Virus record (IMG/VR): IMGVR_UViG_3300027749_000355
Span: 1 to 31,216 of that record
Reading direction: 5' to 3' (one strand)
DNA length: 31,216 nt
DNA from: a virus
Shown here: piece after piece, positions 20,301 to 26,706 of the stretch
How the letters are laid out: the number at the start of each line of letters is the position of its first letter
Numbering within the stretch: the first letter of the stretch is position 1
Translations under genes and position numbers: made by a program
The notes under the pieces: generated by a model
The model's input: only the letters and a program-made list of their open reading frames with translations
Databases searched by the model: none
Told to the model about the DNA's origin: nothing

Positions 20301-23241
20301 CATATTCGTAAGTTGTAATAATATTTCCGTTAGCCATTTGTACTTTATCTGCAATGATTACAAACCCAGTCTGGTCAAAAGTATACTCGCTATTGTGTAT
20401 TAACTGTACTCCGTTTAAGTATACGCCAACTGCTTTATTACTCAACGTAGCCAATGTAAAAATATTAGTTAGAGGATAAGTTTTAATTCGATAATCAACA
20501 ACTTTAATATCTGTTCGTACAGCAGAGCCATAGGGAACCATATCACTAAAATAATATGGCAAGTTAGTTGGTTTATCTTTATTAATCTTATCTAAGATTA
20601 AATCTACTTGCTTTGCTGGGGTAGAATCTACTCCTAGTTTTTCTGCAATTGTCAAGACTATTTTCTTAAAATTATTGTAATCTTCTCTTGCTTTTTCTAT
20701 TGATCGTACTATATTGTTTGTCTGAGAAGTAATATGATAAGTCGATAGACTTCCCGGACCACTATGCTGTACAAACTTAGTGCCGTATTGAGTTATACTG
20801 CCTAGGTCTCTAAGATTTACATAATCGGGATCAGTTGTTATATTACCAACTGTAGTTAACGGAGTATGTTGATCAGGATCAGGCGGAACCAATGCCAGCA
20901 AGGCCGGCGGTATGTTTTCTATTATTGAACTAACATGATCCTTTACCTCTCCTAGTGTAAAAGTAGTAACATAATCATTAAGAGGATTATTTTGAAAGTT
21001 TAACGGTATTTCATAATAGCCGTTATTGTTAATAGGCTGTGATGCATATGCTTTAATTGTTAGTACTTGAGAATCAGTTAGAGGATTAACTAGCTTGACT
21101 GATTTATAAAAAGAATTTGTAACAACAGACCAGTATCTGTTGTCTAATAACACGCCATTAATATAAACTTTAACAACTAGGTCACTTAATTTTGATATGT
21201 CATCAAAAATATCAATATTGAAATCGTATTTGATGCTTGAATTTTTATAAATTCTGACGGCGGCTTGTGTATTTGCTACTTCACAAGTCTTCCAGCCGTT
21301 AATATAAATTGGATTTCCGATATAATCCTGACTTACTAAGTAGCCTAAATCTGCCCTAACGGTTGCTACACTAAGATTGTTTTTCTTATAATCAAATGTA
21401 TCTGTAGTTAGATCAAAGCTGAAAACTATATCACCAATATTATTAATATTTTTATACGTTAACGGAAATCCCAATACAGCATCAGCGGTACCGGTAGACG
21501 ATACTTTATAAGAAAACAATTTTGTGCCTACAAATGTTGATCCTGGATAATATGAAATATCTCCATAGCTGTTTGAGGCCGCGTCAACTATATCAAATAG
21601 TGGAGGCTGATTAACTGTTATCTTTTGTTGAGCTAACTTCCAAGCCTTAGTTTTATTACTATACCAGTATGTTTGGCTTTGATTTTTCAATCCTTGTTTT
21701 ACCAATACAGTAGCGTTATCTGACGGCGAAGATATTTCAGTTAAATGTATTTGTCGACGAGTTTCTATATTAACAAAGCTAACTTGATATATTTTATTTT
21801 TAACTAACAAGTCAGTATCCGCAGTAAACAACACTCGATGTCCGGGTGCAAGAGCGGTACCGTCAATGTTGTATCCTAGAGATCCTTCAATGGTCGAGAA
21901 TACATCCTTAGTGAATGTGTCAACTAGATCAACGTCGTCTACTGCTTTAGTACCAAAATTAAATAACTTTAAATTTGCTTCAAATTCAATAATAGGACGA
22001 ACAGCTCGTGCTGTTTGATCCAATGATGGTGTTTTACCGTTAACTGTTGCGCTTTCTTCGATGACATCTTTATGAAACCATCGATTGTATCGTGCCCATG
22101 GGTTATGGTCTGCGCTGCCTCTATTAGAAAGAATATAATCAGTCTTACCAGCATATCCCTCAACGTCACTAAACGGCAATGTATCAAATGGAGTTGTATC
22201 AAATAATACTGCAACATTGCTTGTGAATGGAAACACTACTTCAAGCACTGCTTCGTTGACTAGTGTGATTGCTGTACCTACACCTTCTACATAATAGTTT
22301 CCGGTAGCATATTTTTCAGGAATAACTGTTCCACCAAATGCCACTTTCATACCGTTGCTCAACGGTGTTCCGTCAGCTAATACATAGTATTTTTTGCCTA
22401 ATATATTTTGTTCAACATCAATTACAGTATTGTCTTCTAATGAAAATACTTGGATTACCCCGCTCAATGCCAGATCAGTTTCACTCTGATAATATAATAT
22501 GCTAGGAGAGTTAGGAGGTAGCGTTACAGTTATTGTGCCGTCAACAACTCCGTACTTGTCAATTTGTGGTATTACATATCTGTCAGATGTTCCCAGTGTT
22601 GGTAGTAATTTAATACTGAACGGGTTGCCGGGACTTTTGATTTTAAATTTATATGTTTGTCCTCGATATAATCTAAGTACAGGATTACGAGTTAATCCGT
22701 TAGGTGTGAACAAGTATTGATTTCCGTCACCTGCTGATTCAACCGTTACATTATATGTACTGTCGATCTTTTGCTTTTGTCCATAGATTGTGATAAGGTC
22801 GGGACCATATGGCAACCAATAGTAGTTTTGAAAATTAACAAATTTATCCCAGTCGATATGAGGATTCCAACTGTAAAATTCTTGAGAGTTTAATCTAGCA
22901 TGATTTGAAGTATTGCTTCCAAATACCCCTAGCTGATTAATATAGTCAATATAATCTTTAAAATAAGTTGTATTACCTAGTGTATCATTGACAACAAAAC
23001 TAGGTTCAAACTGATAATTCTGTCGTTCTACTGTCAGAGCATTGATAAACACATCGCTGCCAACTGTGGCTTTTGAACTTTTACGACCAATGTATCCGTT
23101 AATCTTTTTAACAGTACCAGGTTGTACTAGCTGATCAACAGTTGCTTGTAAAAACTTCTTGTTAGAATCAGTTTTATAAAAATTTGGAAGAAAGTTTGCG
23201 GCTACGCTGTTTGATCCAGACGGGTTGATACTATCAGCCAT
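8305..23241 (-). CDS. Giant baseplate or tail structural protein (4978 aa) with propeller and CBM-like modules
   Basis: This single uninterrupted frame of 4978 codons (roughly 540 kDa) occupies nearly half the window. The N-terminus (FLPNFYKTDSNKKFLQATVDQL from about 16) and a Trp/Pro-rich segment around residue 1145 (RPHLCPWEMLG, EPNWWQDTYGPAPYT) resemble very large virion proteins of marine myoviruses. Residues 1444-1794 contain three aromatic modules like CBM5/12; a fourth is at 2262-2306 and a fifth at 4800-4831. Residues 2173 to about 2785 hold seven FG-GAP-like blades. GSGY-type beta repeats occur near 3184-3230 and 3550-3590, and from about 3800 to the end there are beta-sandwich-like units. 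The ATG overlaps the gp6 stop by one base (TAATG, 23239-23243), with GGAG 10 nt upstream. The position straight after gp6 is that of T4 gene 7, so a gp7-like wedge role, perhaps with extra peripheral functions, is inferred. No protease or glycosidase active site was recognised. Confidence 0.85.
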   Translation of the reverse strand: MADSINPSGSNSVAANFLPNFYKTDSNKKFLQATVDQLVQPGTVKKINGYIGRKSSKATVGSDVFINALTVERQNYQFEPSFVVNDTLGNTTYFKDYIDYINQLGVFGSNTSNHARLNSQEFYSWNPHIDWDKFVNFQNYYWLPYGPDLITIYGQKQKIDSTYNVTVESAGDGNQYLFTPNGLTRNPVLRLYRGQTYKFKIKSPGNPFSIKLLPTLGTSDRYVIPQIDKYGVVDGTITVTLPPNSPSILYYQSETDLALSGVIQVFSLEDNTVIDVEQNILGKKYYVLADGTPLSNGMKVAFGGTVIPEKYATGNYYVEGVGTAITLVNEAVLEVVFPFTSNVAVLFDTTPFDTLPFSDVEGYAGKTDYILSNRGSADHNPWARYNRWFHKDVIEESATVNGKTPSLDQTARAVRPIIEFEANLKLFNFGTKAVDDVDLVDTFTKDVFSTIEGSLGYNIDGTALAPGHRVLFTADTDLLVKNKIYQVSFVNIETRRQIHLTEISSPSDNATVLVKQGLKNQSQTYWYSNKTKAWKLAQQKITVNQPPLFDIVDAASNSYGDISYYPGSTFVGTKLFSYKVSSTGTADAVLGFPLTYKNINNIGDIVFSFDLTTDTFDYKKNNLSVATVRADLGYLVSQDYIGNPIYINGWKTCEVANTQAAVRIYKNSSIKYDFNIDIFDDISKLSDLVVKVYINGVLLDNRYWSVVTNSFYKSVKLVNPLTDSQVLTIKAYASQPINNNGYYEIPLNFQNNPLNDYVTTFTLGEVKDHVSSIIENIPPALLALVPPDPDQHTPLTTVGNITTDPDYVNLRDLGSITQYGTKFVQHSGPGSLSTYHITSQTNNIVRSIEKAREDYNNFKKIVLTIAEKLGVDSTPAKQVDLILDKINKDKPTNLPYYFSDMVPYGSAVRTDIKVVDYRIKTYPLTNIFTLATLSNKAVGVYLNGVQLIHNSEYTFDQTGFVIIADKVQMANGNIITTYEYDNTDGSFVPETPTKLGIWPKYEPKIYLDTTLITPRMMIQGHDGSLTLAFGDYRDNIILELEKRIFNNIKVEYDPKIYDIFNVIPSYGHDQIYSRTEFDQTLAPSFYKWTSSINRDFSKPLSYDRTNSFTYNYKGHATPDGKDAPAYWRGIYTWMYNTDRPHLCPWEMLGFTIEPNWWQDTYGPAPYTCNNTILWTDISKGVVKQPGVPPTVLSQYIKPWLLAHLPVDESGVLISPLQSDVVSGIITPSTNNDFVFGDNSPVEAAWRRSSHYPFSILITSMLLTPSKTFGLVLDRSRIVRDLTGQLVYKETNRRIRPSDIVLPNISTSSARVQTAGIINYIVNYILSDSLKSYTSYKYDLLNLSAKLSYRIGAFSSKEKFNLLLDSKTPLSSGSIFVPQEDYDIVLNSSSPLKKITYSGILVTKLSDGYELKGYSLTQPYFNYYNHVQSGNPLNVGGISEGFSQWTANQQYAAGTIVKYNNVYYRVQVTHTDTGTFKASYFQALKSIPIIGGRTVISRKLWDRSESIRIPYGTKFDTIQEVYDVIIGYGEWLKDQGFVFDDYNPNLDAIANWETSGKEFLFWTTQNWSSGQDKWAEWTPGTPIVFDSILRYNGDYYKAIITAPGSAIFDQEDFIKLEGLSTVGSSVISLSPSAGKLTFNTKLCVIDDIRNAFNGYEIFKVDGTPLNSDFLQSYRKENYVTYSPQSNDGIYCATFYLVQKEQVVLLKNTTMFNDTIYNPPSGYKQDRIKVSGYVSENWYGGFDIPGFIFDQAIVDSWAAWKDYALGDIVKYKDFYYSAIHFLSGTEAFNISDWVKLDKQPKAQLLPNWNYKANQFTDFYNLDSDNFDINQQKVAQHLIGYQKRQYLENIIQDDVSEFKFYQGMIREKGTQNVLNKLFDVLSADGKESLNFYEEWAVRSGQYGASSGFENIEFILDESLFKNNPQGFELVNQIASTNYYDFIIRQAPASVYIKPLGYVSAPWPKLQNYNPYLRSAGYVRESDIAFTFKSIDEVLTADINLFNNGDYIWCTFEDTSWNVYEYTDLNLRVLEGELNAGVVYSIPNKTLTIKCEDLITLSVGTYIGLSGVTGLNGFYKITSIELNAFTVSATIPVWPLTPPTSALPTWTPASDLIVYALISRRTSSIDTIDTAASRSLSPGELLWTDDSGTGKWASWIYNPVYSEVDIKNSLPITELKYGKTLAISKSGNVVAILNGLAETIIYQRSGLAWVQQQVLSKPFIAKEVSGFDPNPTARVGDAASFSPDGAWFAIGSPLVSYASTKLVGVWSNSVTYAVDDIVSIGNVYYQTLQSGVVGINPTSNNIVWELLPYLKTDAFGTNTNRTLHGAVSLYKRNPNGLYDPVDTILSPLFQTNERFGSSLVFGDNELYVSALGYDTNRGRVYKLNYTTIERVSTMYNSVGSEFGILAVTSTAGVQSNMSVIGTGFKSGQTVAYTLTKLFFAIGDSISAVKVGMYVSGTNVTFPTQVYSIYYDLTSTYRGYVVVQAEQDLSNILNVTFSDTTTSLTRTVVQVTPMNTVLLSGSPDSEPSGIIKFVTISWAHDLSKIYAGETNQSNFGNAISLSTDTTVLSISASAGSVAGKVYIYKKSAGTFSTIPTQTLVGIDYNFGQAVSLSDSGEYLAISDDLTDGTSIIQQGRVSVYKSNGSTYSLYQNLVNYQPQINGRFGSEMSFMNDSKTLVVYSTHGDTDVELTFNYDQVLHPTISGNATTFDKKSTNFVTTNTDTGRVDIYDRYSSNWVFSETLSADTRTASGYGSAIAVGNNSVFVGAPFTIDQGLRSGKVYNYIKNTNTYSWTIKDIEIDKPDPYKIKQVFLYNKTTDQLLKKLDVIDPLQGKIPGIAAEEIKYSTFYDPAIYSVGTDVTVDDNAQWTTDQVGALWWDLRTAKFIESYDSSISYRNSTWNTLAHGASIDIYEWVSTTLLPAEWDKRTDTEVGLAQGISGVSLYGNTAYSVKKKYDTISQTFKNTYCYWVKNKKIVPNVVGRHISAAEVSNLIANPRGQGYTYIAITGLNSFSLVNTKSLLTDTDTVLSVEYWTIDKTDQNIHSQWKLINSSTSTTIPKNIEKKWFDSLCGKDDYDRVVPDINLPIKLRYGIENRPRQGMFINRIEALKQVVEKANAVLLKNQIVENRDISALSSSEDYPSLISGKYDTTADTAAELVYANVGGFKRPILSPTIIDGKITGIVITYSGQGYVSAPYIDVFGSGADAKIRTIISTDGLGKIIGATILNAGSGYDNSTLVLVRDYSVLVYQDENASNNWSIYSYDPVGLLWSRIRTKTYNTADYWSKVDWYASGYSSFTAADYSVNTYSGLSQISDSVAIGKLVIVRYSGTSGWQLLVKYANSVSIDWTQSYKIVGIEKGTIQLNSDLYSFSGTPVGYDASTYDGTMFDTVASNELRIILTALRDNIFIDDLSSAYLDLFFVSIRYIFTEQLYIDWVFKTSFIKAKHNVGELKQPVTYRNDNLSNFEDYVNEVKPYRTNIREYISSYDKIDTSQTSITDFDLPSAYENKIISSILTSISNNTINVADPIVTTYPWKHWLDNIGYTVTSIELVSAGSGYISEPKVIISNGAGTGATATALVSNGSVSRIILLTNGKRYLSAPTITFAGGLAADGISARAVAIIGTSSESIIGNNVVRSNLIKIKFDRITQSYFITTLQQTEIKTGASGLYQFTLTWAPDIRIGTSSVTINGALVLRDLYKLKIIQSTTKGYTSYSGLLEFTTAPAVGSVISITYLKDWSLLNAADRIQYYYNPRSGDLGKDLSQLMTGIDYGGVIVDGLNFDLSTGWDSNGYGTDSWDEFDDGFDDYITVVPANTHSFTLPYVPATTAVLNVYYIKNIVNTYTSNGTQTQYKYNITNTRPIVTASFSVTSTGVVTKTTGSGNSGTSLKVLDTTGIVVGMGIIGAGFNSLHIVKEIVNSTTLRINKAPISAIGPTLDFVNNSAGSSTILVSNTSSLRLGDIVTSTAVNAFNSNAKIKTIVNSTTLILDQILIANIPNNSAITFSRVLVTPIDLTVYATGTITLATPLASGTVLSIEGPATSIRIDDPFFGTVNQTNNAAVMLSPTGTGLTSTFVIPNTFVVNNKDEFIWRKSTSDGSVAPQVDYDSAISGGDTSKTITGAFATATGLAADDIILDGDGFVTPTSSPAPEEVVPGQVVDSVAIKVYDQPNSGSASVKIDNYISNGTQSSFVISQTPNSPRAVIVKIGNTIKTYATDYTVDYKTKTIKFVVVPTAGQTVSIFSIGFSGKNILDLDNTTGNGTTVEFITKAPWLAEITSLIYLNGKAVIAQLFKTDTTYESPNRVGIRFSTAPAIGDLINYIIVSGTQQTFAVTATEKIIPTVSATTFPLTYPIGNSLPNEASIIVRVDQTILPGPSNTYYTIGSNKLNYSIGASTFTPGSLNSSDITVLADSKLLKVGADYSVDLNGITVKINKRVYNLNKGKQLVIIVSADAGYIYYPPTQNTITLSTGKTGTGPYQATFRIAQQDTPPLTGVNYIIAGNANPLYNGTYTCTASTVTSITLQYALDPGAYSIAHETTITPVAGSIVFAQAYTSSNLIEIISSYQHDILDINRTSVSVSFSQSVVADTPEYYYYKDIAGGRLVLSRPVIDDGYVWVTKNNILLSPTVDYKVNDSKDSITLAVSPQLNDKFMLITFSSNIITAGVAYMQFKDMLNRVHYKRLSVNKKTTLVQDLNFNDLQIVVADASNFDKPNLSQNKPGVIEIKGERIEYFVLTGNTLSNIRRGTLGTGIPNKHVSSSIVQDIGPSETIPYVDTSLTEQIVSDGTTTIPLSYTPANVNEIEVFVGGYDISEWLPNTNYFVGTIFSYASYTYKVTVNHTSGSTWGDVVNTIQQDGTIIARKISANLVYMFFIGNIRLRKRTYTMHNSNIAPNSPEGDIILSADFTVDGITNKITLLTPLRVGTRVTVIKRTGINWDIGLNNDSKISNFLKATPGISYSPLRTSVPTVLSATSFDSNNGTLDTSSITFDKQG
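8749..8844 (-). other. CBM5/12-like module 5 in the giant protein (residues 4800-4831)
   Basis: This segment has the pattern W..N.NY..GTI.SY..YTYKV, followed by a short loop. It lies close to the C-terminus inside the beta-sandwich repeat zone and is the least canonical of the five (Phe/Ser in place of Val and Lys). Confidence 0.4.
8760..11840 (-). repeat. C-terminal beta-sandwich-like repeat zone of the giant protein
   Basis: From about residue 3800 onward, degenerate units recur with the shape: a start such as NGTQSSFVI or NGTTVEFIT, a central vyvnG-like strand (VKIGNTIKTYATDY, IYLNGKAVI, ADSKLLKVGADYSV, VTKNNILLSPTVDY, VFVGGYDI), then a hydrophobic strand and P..G..v.i. Clear examples begin near residues 4174, 4246, 4394, 4588 and 4775. 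A related unit appears early (VGVYLNGVQLIHNSEY, about 921-945). Two units of another type (DTTGIVVGMGIIGAGF near 3870-3890 and NTSSLRLGDIV near 3940) precede them. Boundaries are approximate and divergence is high. Confidence 0.5.
12450..13720 (-). repeat. GSGY-type beta repeats in the giant protein
   Basis: Four related segments are seen: SGQGYVSAPYIDVFGSG (about residue 3184), NAGSGYDNSTLVLV (about 3222), SAGSGYISEPKVIISNG (Tyr at 3550) and NGKRYLSAPTITFAGG (about 3587). They are short glycine-rich beta hairpins with the pattern G.GY...P.v.f..g, a unit seen in many phage fibre and tail proteins. Two pairs are separated by about 320 residues of unrelated sequence. Confidence 0.5.
14887..16725 (-). 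other. Probable seven-bladed FG-GAP-like beta-propeller in the giant protein (residues 2173 to about 2785)
   Basis: Seven blade starts can be placed: YGKTLAIS at 2173, RVGDAASFS at 2230, RFGSSLVFG at 2350, NFGNAISLS at 2549, NFGQAVSLS at 2600, RFGSEMSFM at 2658 and GYGSAIAVG at 2746. Most are followed by a predicted outer strand ending in a [GA].v.iY..-type segment (GRVYKLNY, GKVYIYKKS, GRVSVYKSN, GRVDIYDRY, GKVYNYIKN). Blade 2 is interrupted by CBM-like module 4, and blades 3 and 4 are separated by an insertion of about 165 residues. The FG-GAP resemblance is by eye. Confidence 0.6.
16324..16458 (-). other. CBM5/12-like module 4 inserted in propeller blade 2 (residues 2262-2306)
   Basis: Trp2262 begins W..SVTYAVDDIVSIGNVYYQT and the module ends with Trp2300 in VWELLPYL. 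This W...Y..dDiV...~.YY...~...~W..L shape is that of the small aromatic carbohydrate-binding CBM5/12 fold. It falls between the first strands and the closing AVSLYKRN strand of blade 2. Confidence 0.5.
17860..17979 (-). other. CBM5/12-like module 3 in the giant protein (residues 1755-1794)
   Basis: WAAWKDYALGDIVKYKDFYY is followed by a loop and closes with SDWVKL. The Trp at 1758, the Tyr in KDYALG, the GDIV strand, the paired YY and the closing Trp match the canonical spacing of CBM5/12-like domains. Of the five candidates this is the closest match. Confidence 0.6.
18397..18525 (-). other. CBM5/12-like module 2 in the giant protein (residues 1573-1615)
   Basis: Trp1573 and Trp1576 open WAEWTPGTPIVFDSILRYNG, continuing DYYKAIITAP and closing FDQEDFIKL. 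The opening is longer than in modules 1 and 3, and Phe replaces the closing Trp. It lies about 90 residues after module 1. Confidence 0.5.
18793..18912 (-). other. CBM5/12-like module 1 in the giant protein (residues 1444-1483)
   Basis: WTANQQYAAGTIVKYNNVYY is followed by RVQVTHTDTG and closes SYFQAL. The W...Y..GtIV.Y...YY spacing matches the CBM5/12 pattern; the closing aromatic is Tyr-Phe instead of Trp. Confidence 0.55.
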
Positions 23242-26200
23242 TATTTAGATGCTCCATATGACGAACTAGTTATTACTTGTGTTGACGAGGCTGTTGACAA
23301 CGCTGATCCAGTAACTGATTTAATGTTTCCTGATGTTATTCCTGAAATAATTTCAATATCAGATACAGTGGCGCCGTTGATGAATAGCTGATTACTTGGA
23401 CATTTTATTTCAAATAGTCCTCCAAAGTAAACACCGCTTTCTCTTGGAACAACAATAAAATTTGTAACGTCAGGAGATAACTGGGTCATAATATATGTCG
23501 ACAATTCAGAGAAATAAAAGGTGTCGCCAAAGTCCCAGTTGTCTAAACTAAAAAATTGATTAATTGCAGTTATAGTTCTTGCTTTAATATCATTATCGGA
23601 AACCACACTATTAGAATTTTTAGTAATTTTAAATATAGCTTGTAGATTTGTACTAGCAGTTGCTCCAAATAATATTCTATAGCTAACTGGATGATATATA
23701 ATTTCATCGCTAATTGATTTAATTAAATTCAATGAAGGTGCAATAGTATCATGTAATTGATCAGAACTCGGTGGTAACGGCTCTGATATTGCGGCACCAT
23801 TTAACCATTGTCTAAATTGTGTGTCATAATTTTTTGTTAGGACATAAATGTCAATTATATTACTTACTCCCGGATCAATTCTTGATTCATAATCTGCGCT
23901 ATGTGTATATTGAAATTTTAAGTTGTCCCTGCCGACATATACTTTATAATCTAAATTAGGAACAAGTTGGCCTAATTTTAAATTTAACTTCTTAACAACA
24001 TTTGATGTAACAAAATAAAAATATTGGCCGTCTGCATACTGAGTTAACGATCCAGTGTCTGATTCTTTTTGCTTAATAATTACAGTATTATTAGAATTAT
24101 CCATGTATTGATAATCTTCCTGCCCAACAGATATCGAATATTTTTCTTGAATAATATATTTTGTAAGAGGCAATGTTAACGGATCTACAATATCTAAAAA
24201 CAATTGCGGATTATCAACTACTCCGTTATTATCAGAATCAGCAAATGACACTGCTATTTTTTTATTATCTATATAACCGTCAATTCCGTTAATTTCAGAA
24301 ACTACATCCCAATCTAAATCATAGGTAAATGCAGATGTATTATCAGGTTGAGTATTAACACTTAATATTTTAATTTTATCGCTAACTACAGTGTTTGATG
24401 TAACATCATAGATCTTTTCATTTGTATCAAAATAAAATCTAACTTGTGAATTGCTTTCAAAAACATACTGTAACTGTCGAGTAGTAACAGTATAGAATTC
24501 GTTATCAGTTGTGAATAATAATATCCAACTAGAATCTAATCCAAGGTTTGATGTGTTACCTTGATTAGTCAAACTAAAATTACTAGAGATATCTAAGTTA
24601 GATTCAAAAATAATTTGCCATGACTGCAATGTAGTATCATATCGTAACCCGAATGGTTTATTAGCAAATACTAAATCAATTATAGTTGTAATAAGTGTTG
24701 TATCAATTGAGGTAGATAGTTTTGGAATAATTTGAGATACTATAGCAGTTGATGGTACTACCCTATTTAGGACGATTGCTCCTTGTGGAGCTACTGCTGT
24801 GCCGTCGCCTGTAACAGATACCACTTCAGCCCATATATAAGTTATGCCGCCGGCAGGAACTATTCCGCTAGCAGGTATTGATGTTACTATATTCTTTTTC
24901 TTGGTATCAAAATATTTGCCTGCTGGCGCGGTAAATCTAACTAGCGACTGTGGCACCAAGTATGTTAGATCGTTAGTGGCGGCTGTTCCTACCTTGTACG
25001 GGGCACTTGAAGATGAGCCGAGATAACCTGTAGATGAGCTAGAGTCACTTGAAATACTAAACCAAGAAAATATCAAGCTAGGATTTGTTACTTTGGTATA
25101 ATTTGCATAATAAAAATTTCTTAAATCAGGTTTTTTAAGAATTGGAAATATAGTATTATAGATAACACCCTCAATGTCTGTTCTAGTAGCATACTTAAAT
25201 CGTGTATCAAAGCTGTAAGAGTTTTGATACAATATACCATCATCTGCAAACAAGTTTGTTGAGCTGTATTTGCCTGTTGGATCAGCTAGGTCAAAATATC
25301 TACTAATACCACTACTAGCTCTATTGATTGCTTTAACTTTTGCAACTTCTTGTGTTACAGACAACGGACTAATGTTATAATCCTCGCCAGTGATCATGCG
25401 ATTTTGCGTATAGTATGTTTGTGGTGCATTGGTTTTAACATCTGCATTGGTTTCAGAAAGACTAGCATTTGACACAGAAGTGACTAGGTTTAATGAGATT
25501 GTTATTGTCTCAGGTGATCCTGTTACAGAAGTATATGGAATTGTTATTGATACGTTTCGAACATCTGCAGGGTTAATGGTATAATTTAATCCGTTGCTCA
25601 CTCTGTAATAAGTTCTAAATGTACCTAACGGGAGAGTTCCAAAGGTACCGTCGCTAAAACTCAAGCTAATTGCATCGCCGGCTCTTGTGATAACACTATA
25701 GATATTTTTAATGTTTTTGCTGATGCTATTATAGATAATATTATTACCAGTAACTGACGAAACTTGTGTCCATGCCTCGGACTCAAGACCTTTTTGGTCA
25801 AGTCTATATAACCAAACATCATTATTATTAATATTCTGAGCATCTATATCTATTGATTCGTTACTAGTAGGTTGATCGATGACGAAAGATCCAACATTCA
25901 ATGTGCCTTCTGTAAAATTAAAGAAAAATCCAGTACCGCTACTGCCTGCACCGTGGCCGTCATCTCTGTATATACAAGCCGGGTGGTTACCTATTTTAGG
26001 TGCCTCTTCGTATATAAATGACTTTCCACTAAATGTTGTACTAGTGATTTCAAAATTCATCTGACGGCCTGACACCATCTTAGTAAACGAATAGATCGGT
26101 AGATCAGTATTGCTGCCGCTAAATCGATATTGTCCTGTAGGAATACCGTAGATTGTTGCTTTGGCACTAGGGTTACCAAATTGTTGTGATGCAGGGAGTG

Positions 26201-26687
26201 CCGCATTCATAACTTTGATAAACTGGTCGTTCCAGTTAGTATTACTTGGGTCATTCCATGCAATTACCTGACCTGCTAGATTGCGGCCGTTGCTGTCAAC
26301 TACTGTTTCTGTAGTTTGAATTGTATTAAACTTTAGCAATCCTTGTCCGGCAATATTGCGTTTAGCGTTGTAACTGATCAATCGTGCTAGGCGTAGTACA
26401 CTATCACGGCGTTCGGCCAGTTCCAAAAAGTTTTCACGAGCATTTAAATCAACGCGGAAAGCTATGCTTTGGCCTAGGAACGCAATAAGGTCAATTAGGG
26501 CAAGGTATTCACTAGATTCAATGTAATCGTTAAAATCTTCAGGATAATTAGTACGCAGATACTCAATCATAGTTCTGCGTAAATTTTCAAAGTCGTAACT
26601 TTGGAAATCTGCATTGCGGAAACTTTGATATATTTTCTTCCAATCCTGATTAATTAACAGGTTGTTTTGTCTATCCGTTGAACTCAT
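23241..26687 (-). CDS. 6: Baseplate wedge protein gp6-like (1148 aa)
   Basis: In T4, gp6 forms the continuous inner ring of the baseplate wedges. The N-terminal third has the family's helical entry: DFENLRRTMIEYLR (32-45), ALIDLIAFLGQSIAFRVDLN (63-82), ENFLELAERRDSVLRLARLI (85-104), YNAKR (106-110). The C-terminal region is baseplate J/gp6-like, with INQFFSLDNWDFGDTFYFSE near 1037-1057 and then a predicted helix reaching LSPDVTNFIVVPRESG. T4 gp6 is 660 aa, so this copy is almost twice as long; the extra length is a Ser/Asn/Thr-rich beta region in the middle. AGGA lies about six bases before the ATG at 26687, a late-type octamer lies at 26707-26714, and the stop overlaps the giant gene's start. 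Context with gp25 upstream strongly supports the call. Confidence 0.9.
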   Translation of the reverse strand: MSSTDRQNNLLINQDWKKIYQSFRNADFQSYDFENLRRTMIEYLRTNYPEDFNDYIESSEYLALIDLIAFLGQSIAFRVDLNARENFLELAERRDSVLRLARLISYNAKRNIAGQGLLKFNTIQTTETVVDSNGRNLAGQVIAWNDPSNTNWNDQFIKVMNAALPASQQFGNPSAKATIYGIPTGQYRFSGSNTDLPIYSFTKMVSGRQMNFEITSTTFSGKSFIYEEAPKIGNHPACIYRDDGHGAGSSGTGFFFNFTEGTLNVGSFVIDQPTSNESIDIDAQNINNNDVWLYRLDQKGLESEAWTQVSSVTGNNIIYNSISKNIKNIYSVITRAGDAISLSFSDGTFGTLPLGTFRTYYRVSNGLNYTINPADVRNVSITIPYTSVTGSPETITISLNLVTSVSNASLSETNADVKTNAPQTYYTQNRMITGEDYNISPLSVTQEVAKVKAINRASSGISRYFDLADPTGKYSSTNLFADDGILYQNSYSFDTRFKYATRTDIEGVIYNTIFPILKKPDLRNFYYANYTKVTNPSLIFSWFSISSDSSSSTGYLGSSSSAPYKVGTAATNDLTYLVPQSLVRFTAPAGKYFDTKKKNIVTSIPASGIVPAGGITYIWAEVVSVTGDGTAVAPQGAIVLNRVVPSTAIVSQIIPKLSTSIDTTLITTIIDLVFANKPFGLRYDTTLQSWQIIFESNLDISSNFSLTNQGNTSNLGLDSSWILLFTTDNEFYTVTTRQLQYVFESNSQVRFYFDTNEKIYDVTSNTVVSDKIKILSVNTQPDNTSAFTYDLDWDVVSEINGIDGYIDNKKIAVSFADSDNNGVVDNPQLFLDIVDPLTLPLTKYIIQEKYSISVGQEDYQYMDNSNNTVIIKQKESDTGSLTQYADGQYFYFVTSNVVKKLNLKLGQLVPNLDYKVYVGRDNLKFQYTHSADYESRIDPGVSNIIDIYVLTKNYDTQFRQWLNGAAISEPLPPSSDQLHDTIAPSLNLIKSISDEIIYHPVSYRILFGATASTNLQAIFKITKNSNSVVSDNDIKARTITAINQFFSLDNWDFGDTFYFSELSTYIMTQLSPDVTNFIVVPRESGVYFGGLFEIKCPSNQLFINGATVSDIEIISGITSGNIKSVTGSALSTASSTQVITSSSYGASK

Positions 26688-26706
26688 GATCTATCCTAGT
26701 GTACAG

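Noticed and set aside
8305-23241. Giant frame as an artefact of joined genes.
   Set aside because: The frame keeps coding character throughout, keeps related repeat units on both sides and has clean neighbour junctions (TAATG at the start, an SD plus ATG after the stop). An assembly join cannot be fully excluded without reads.
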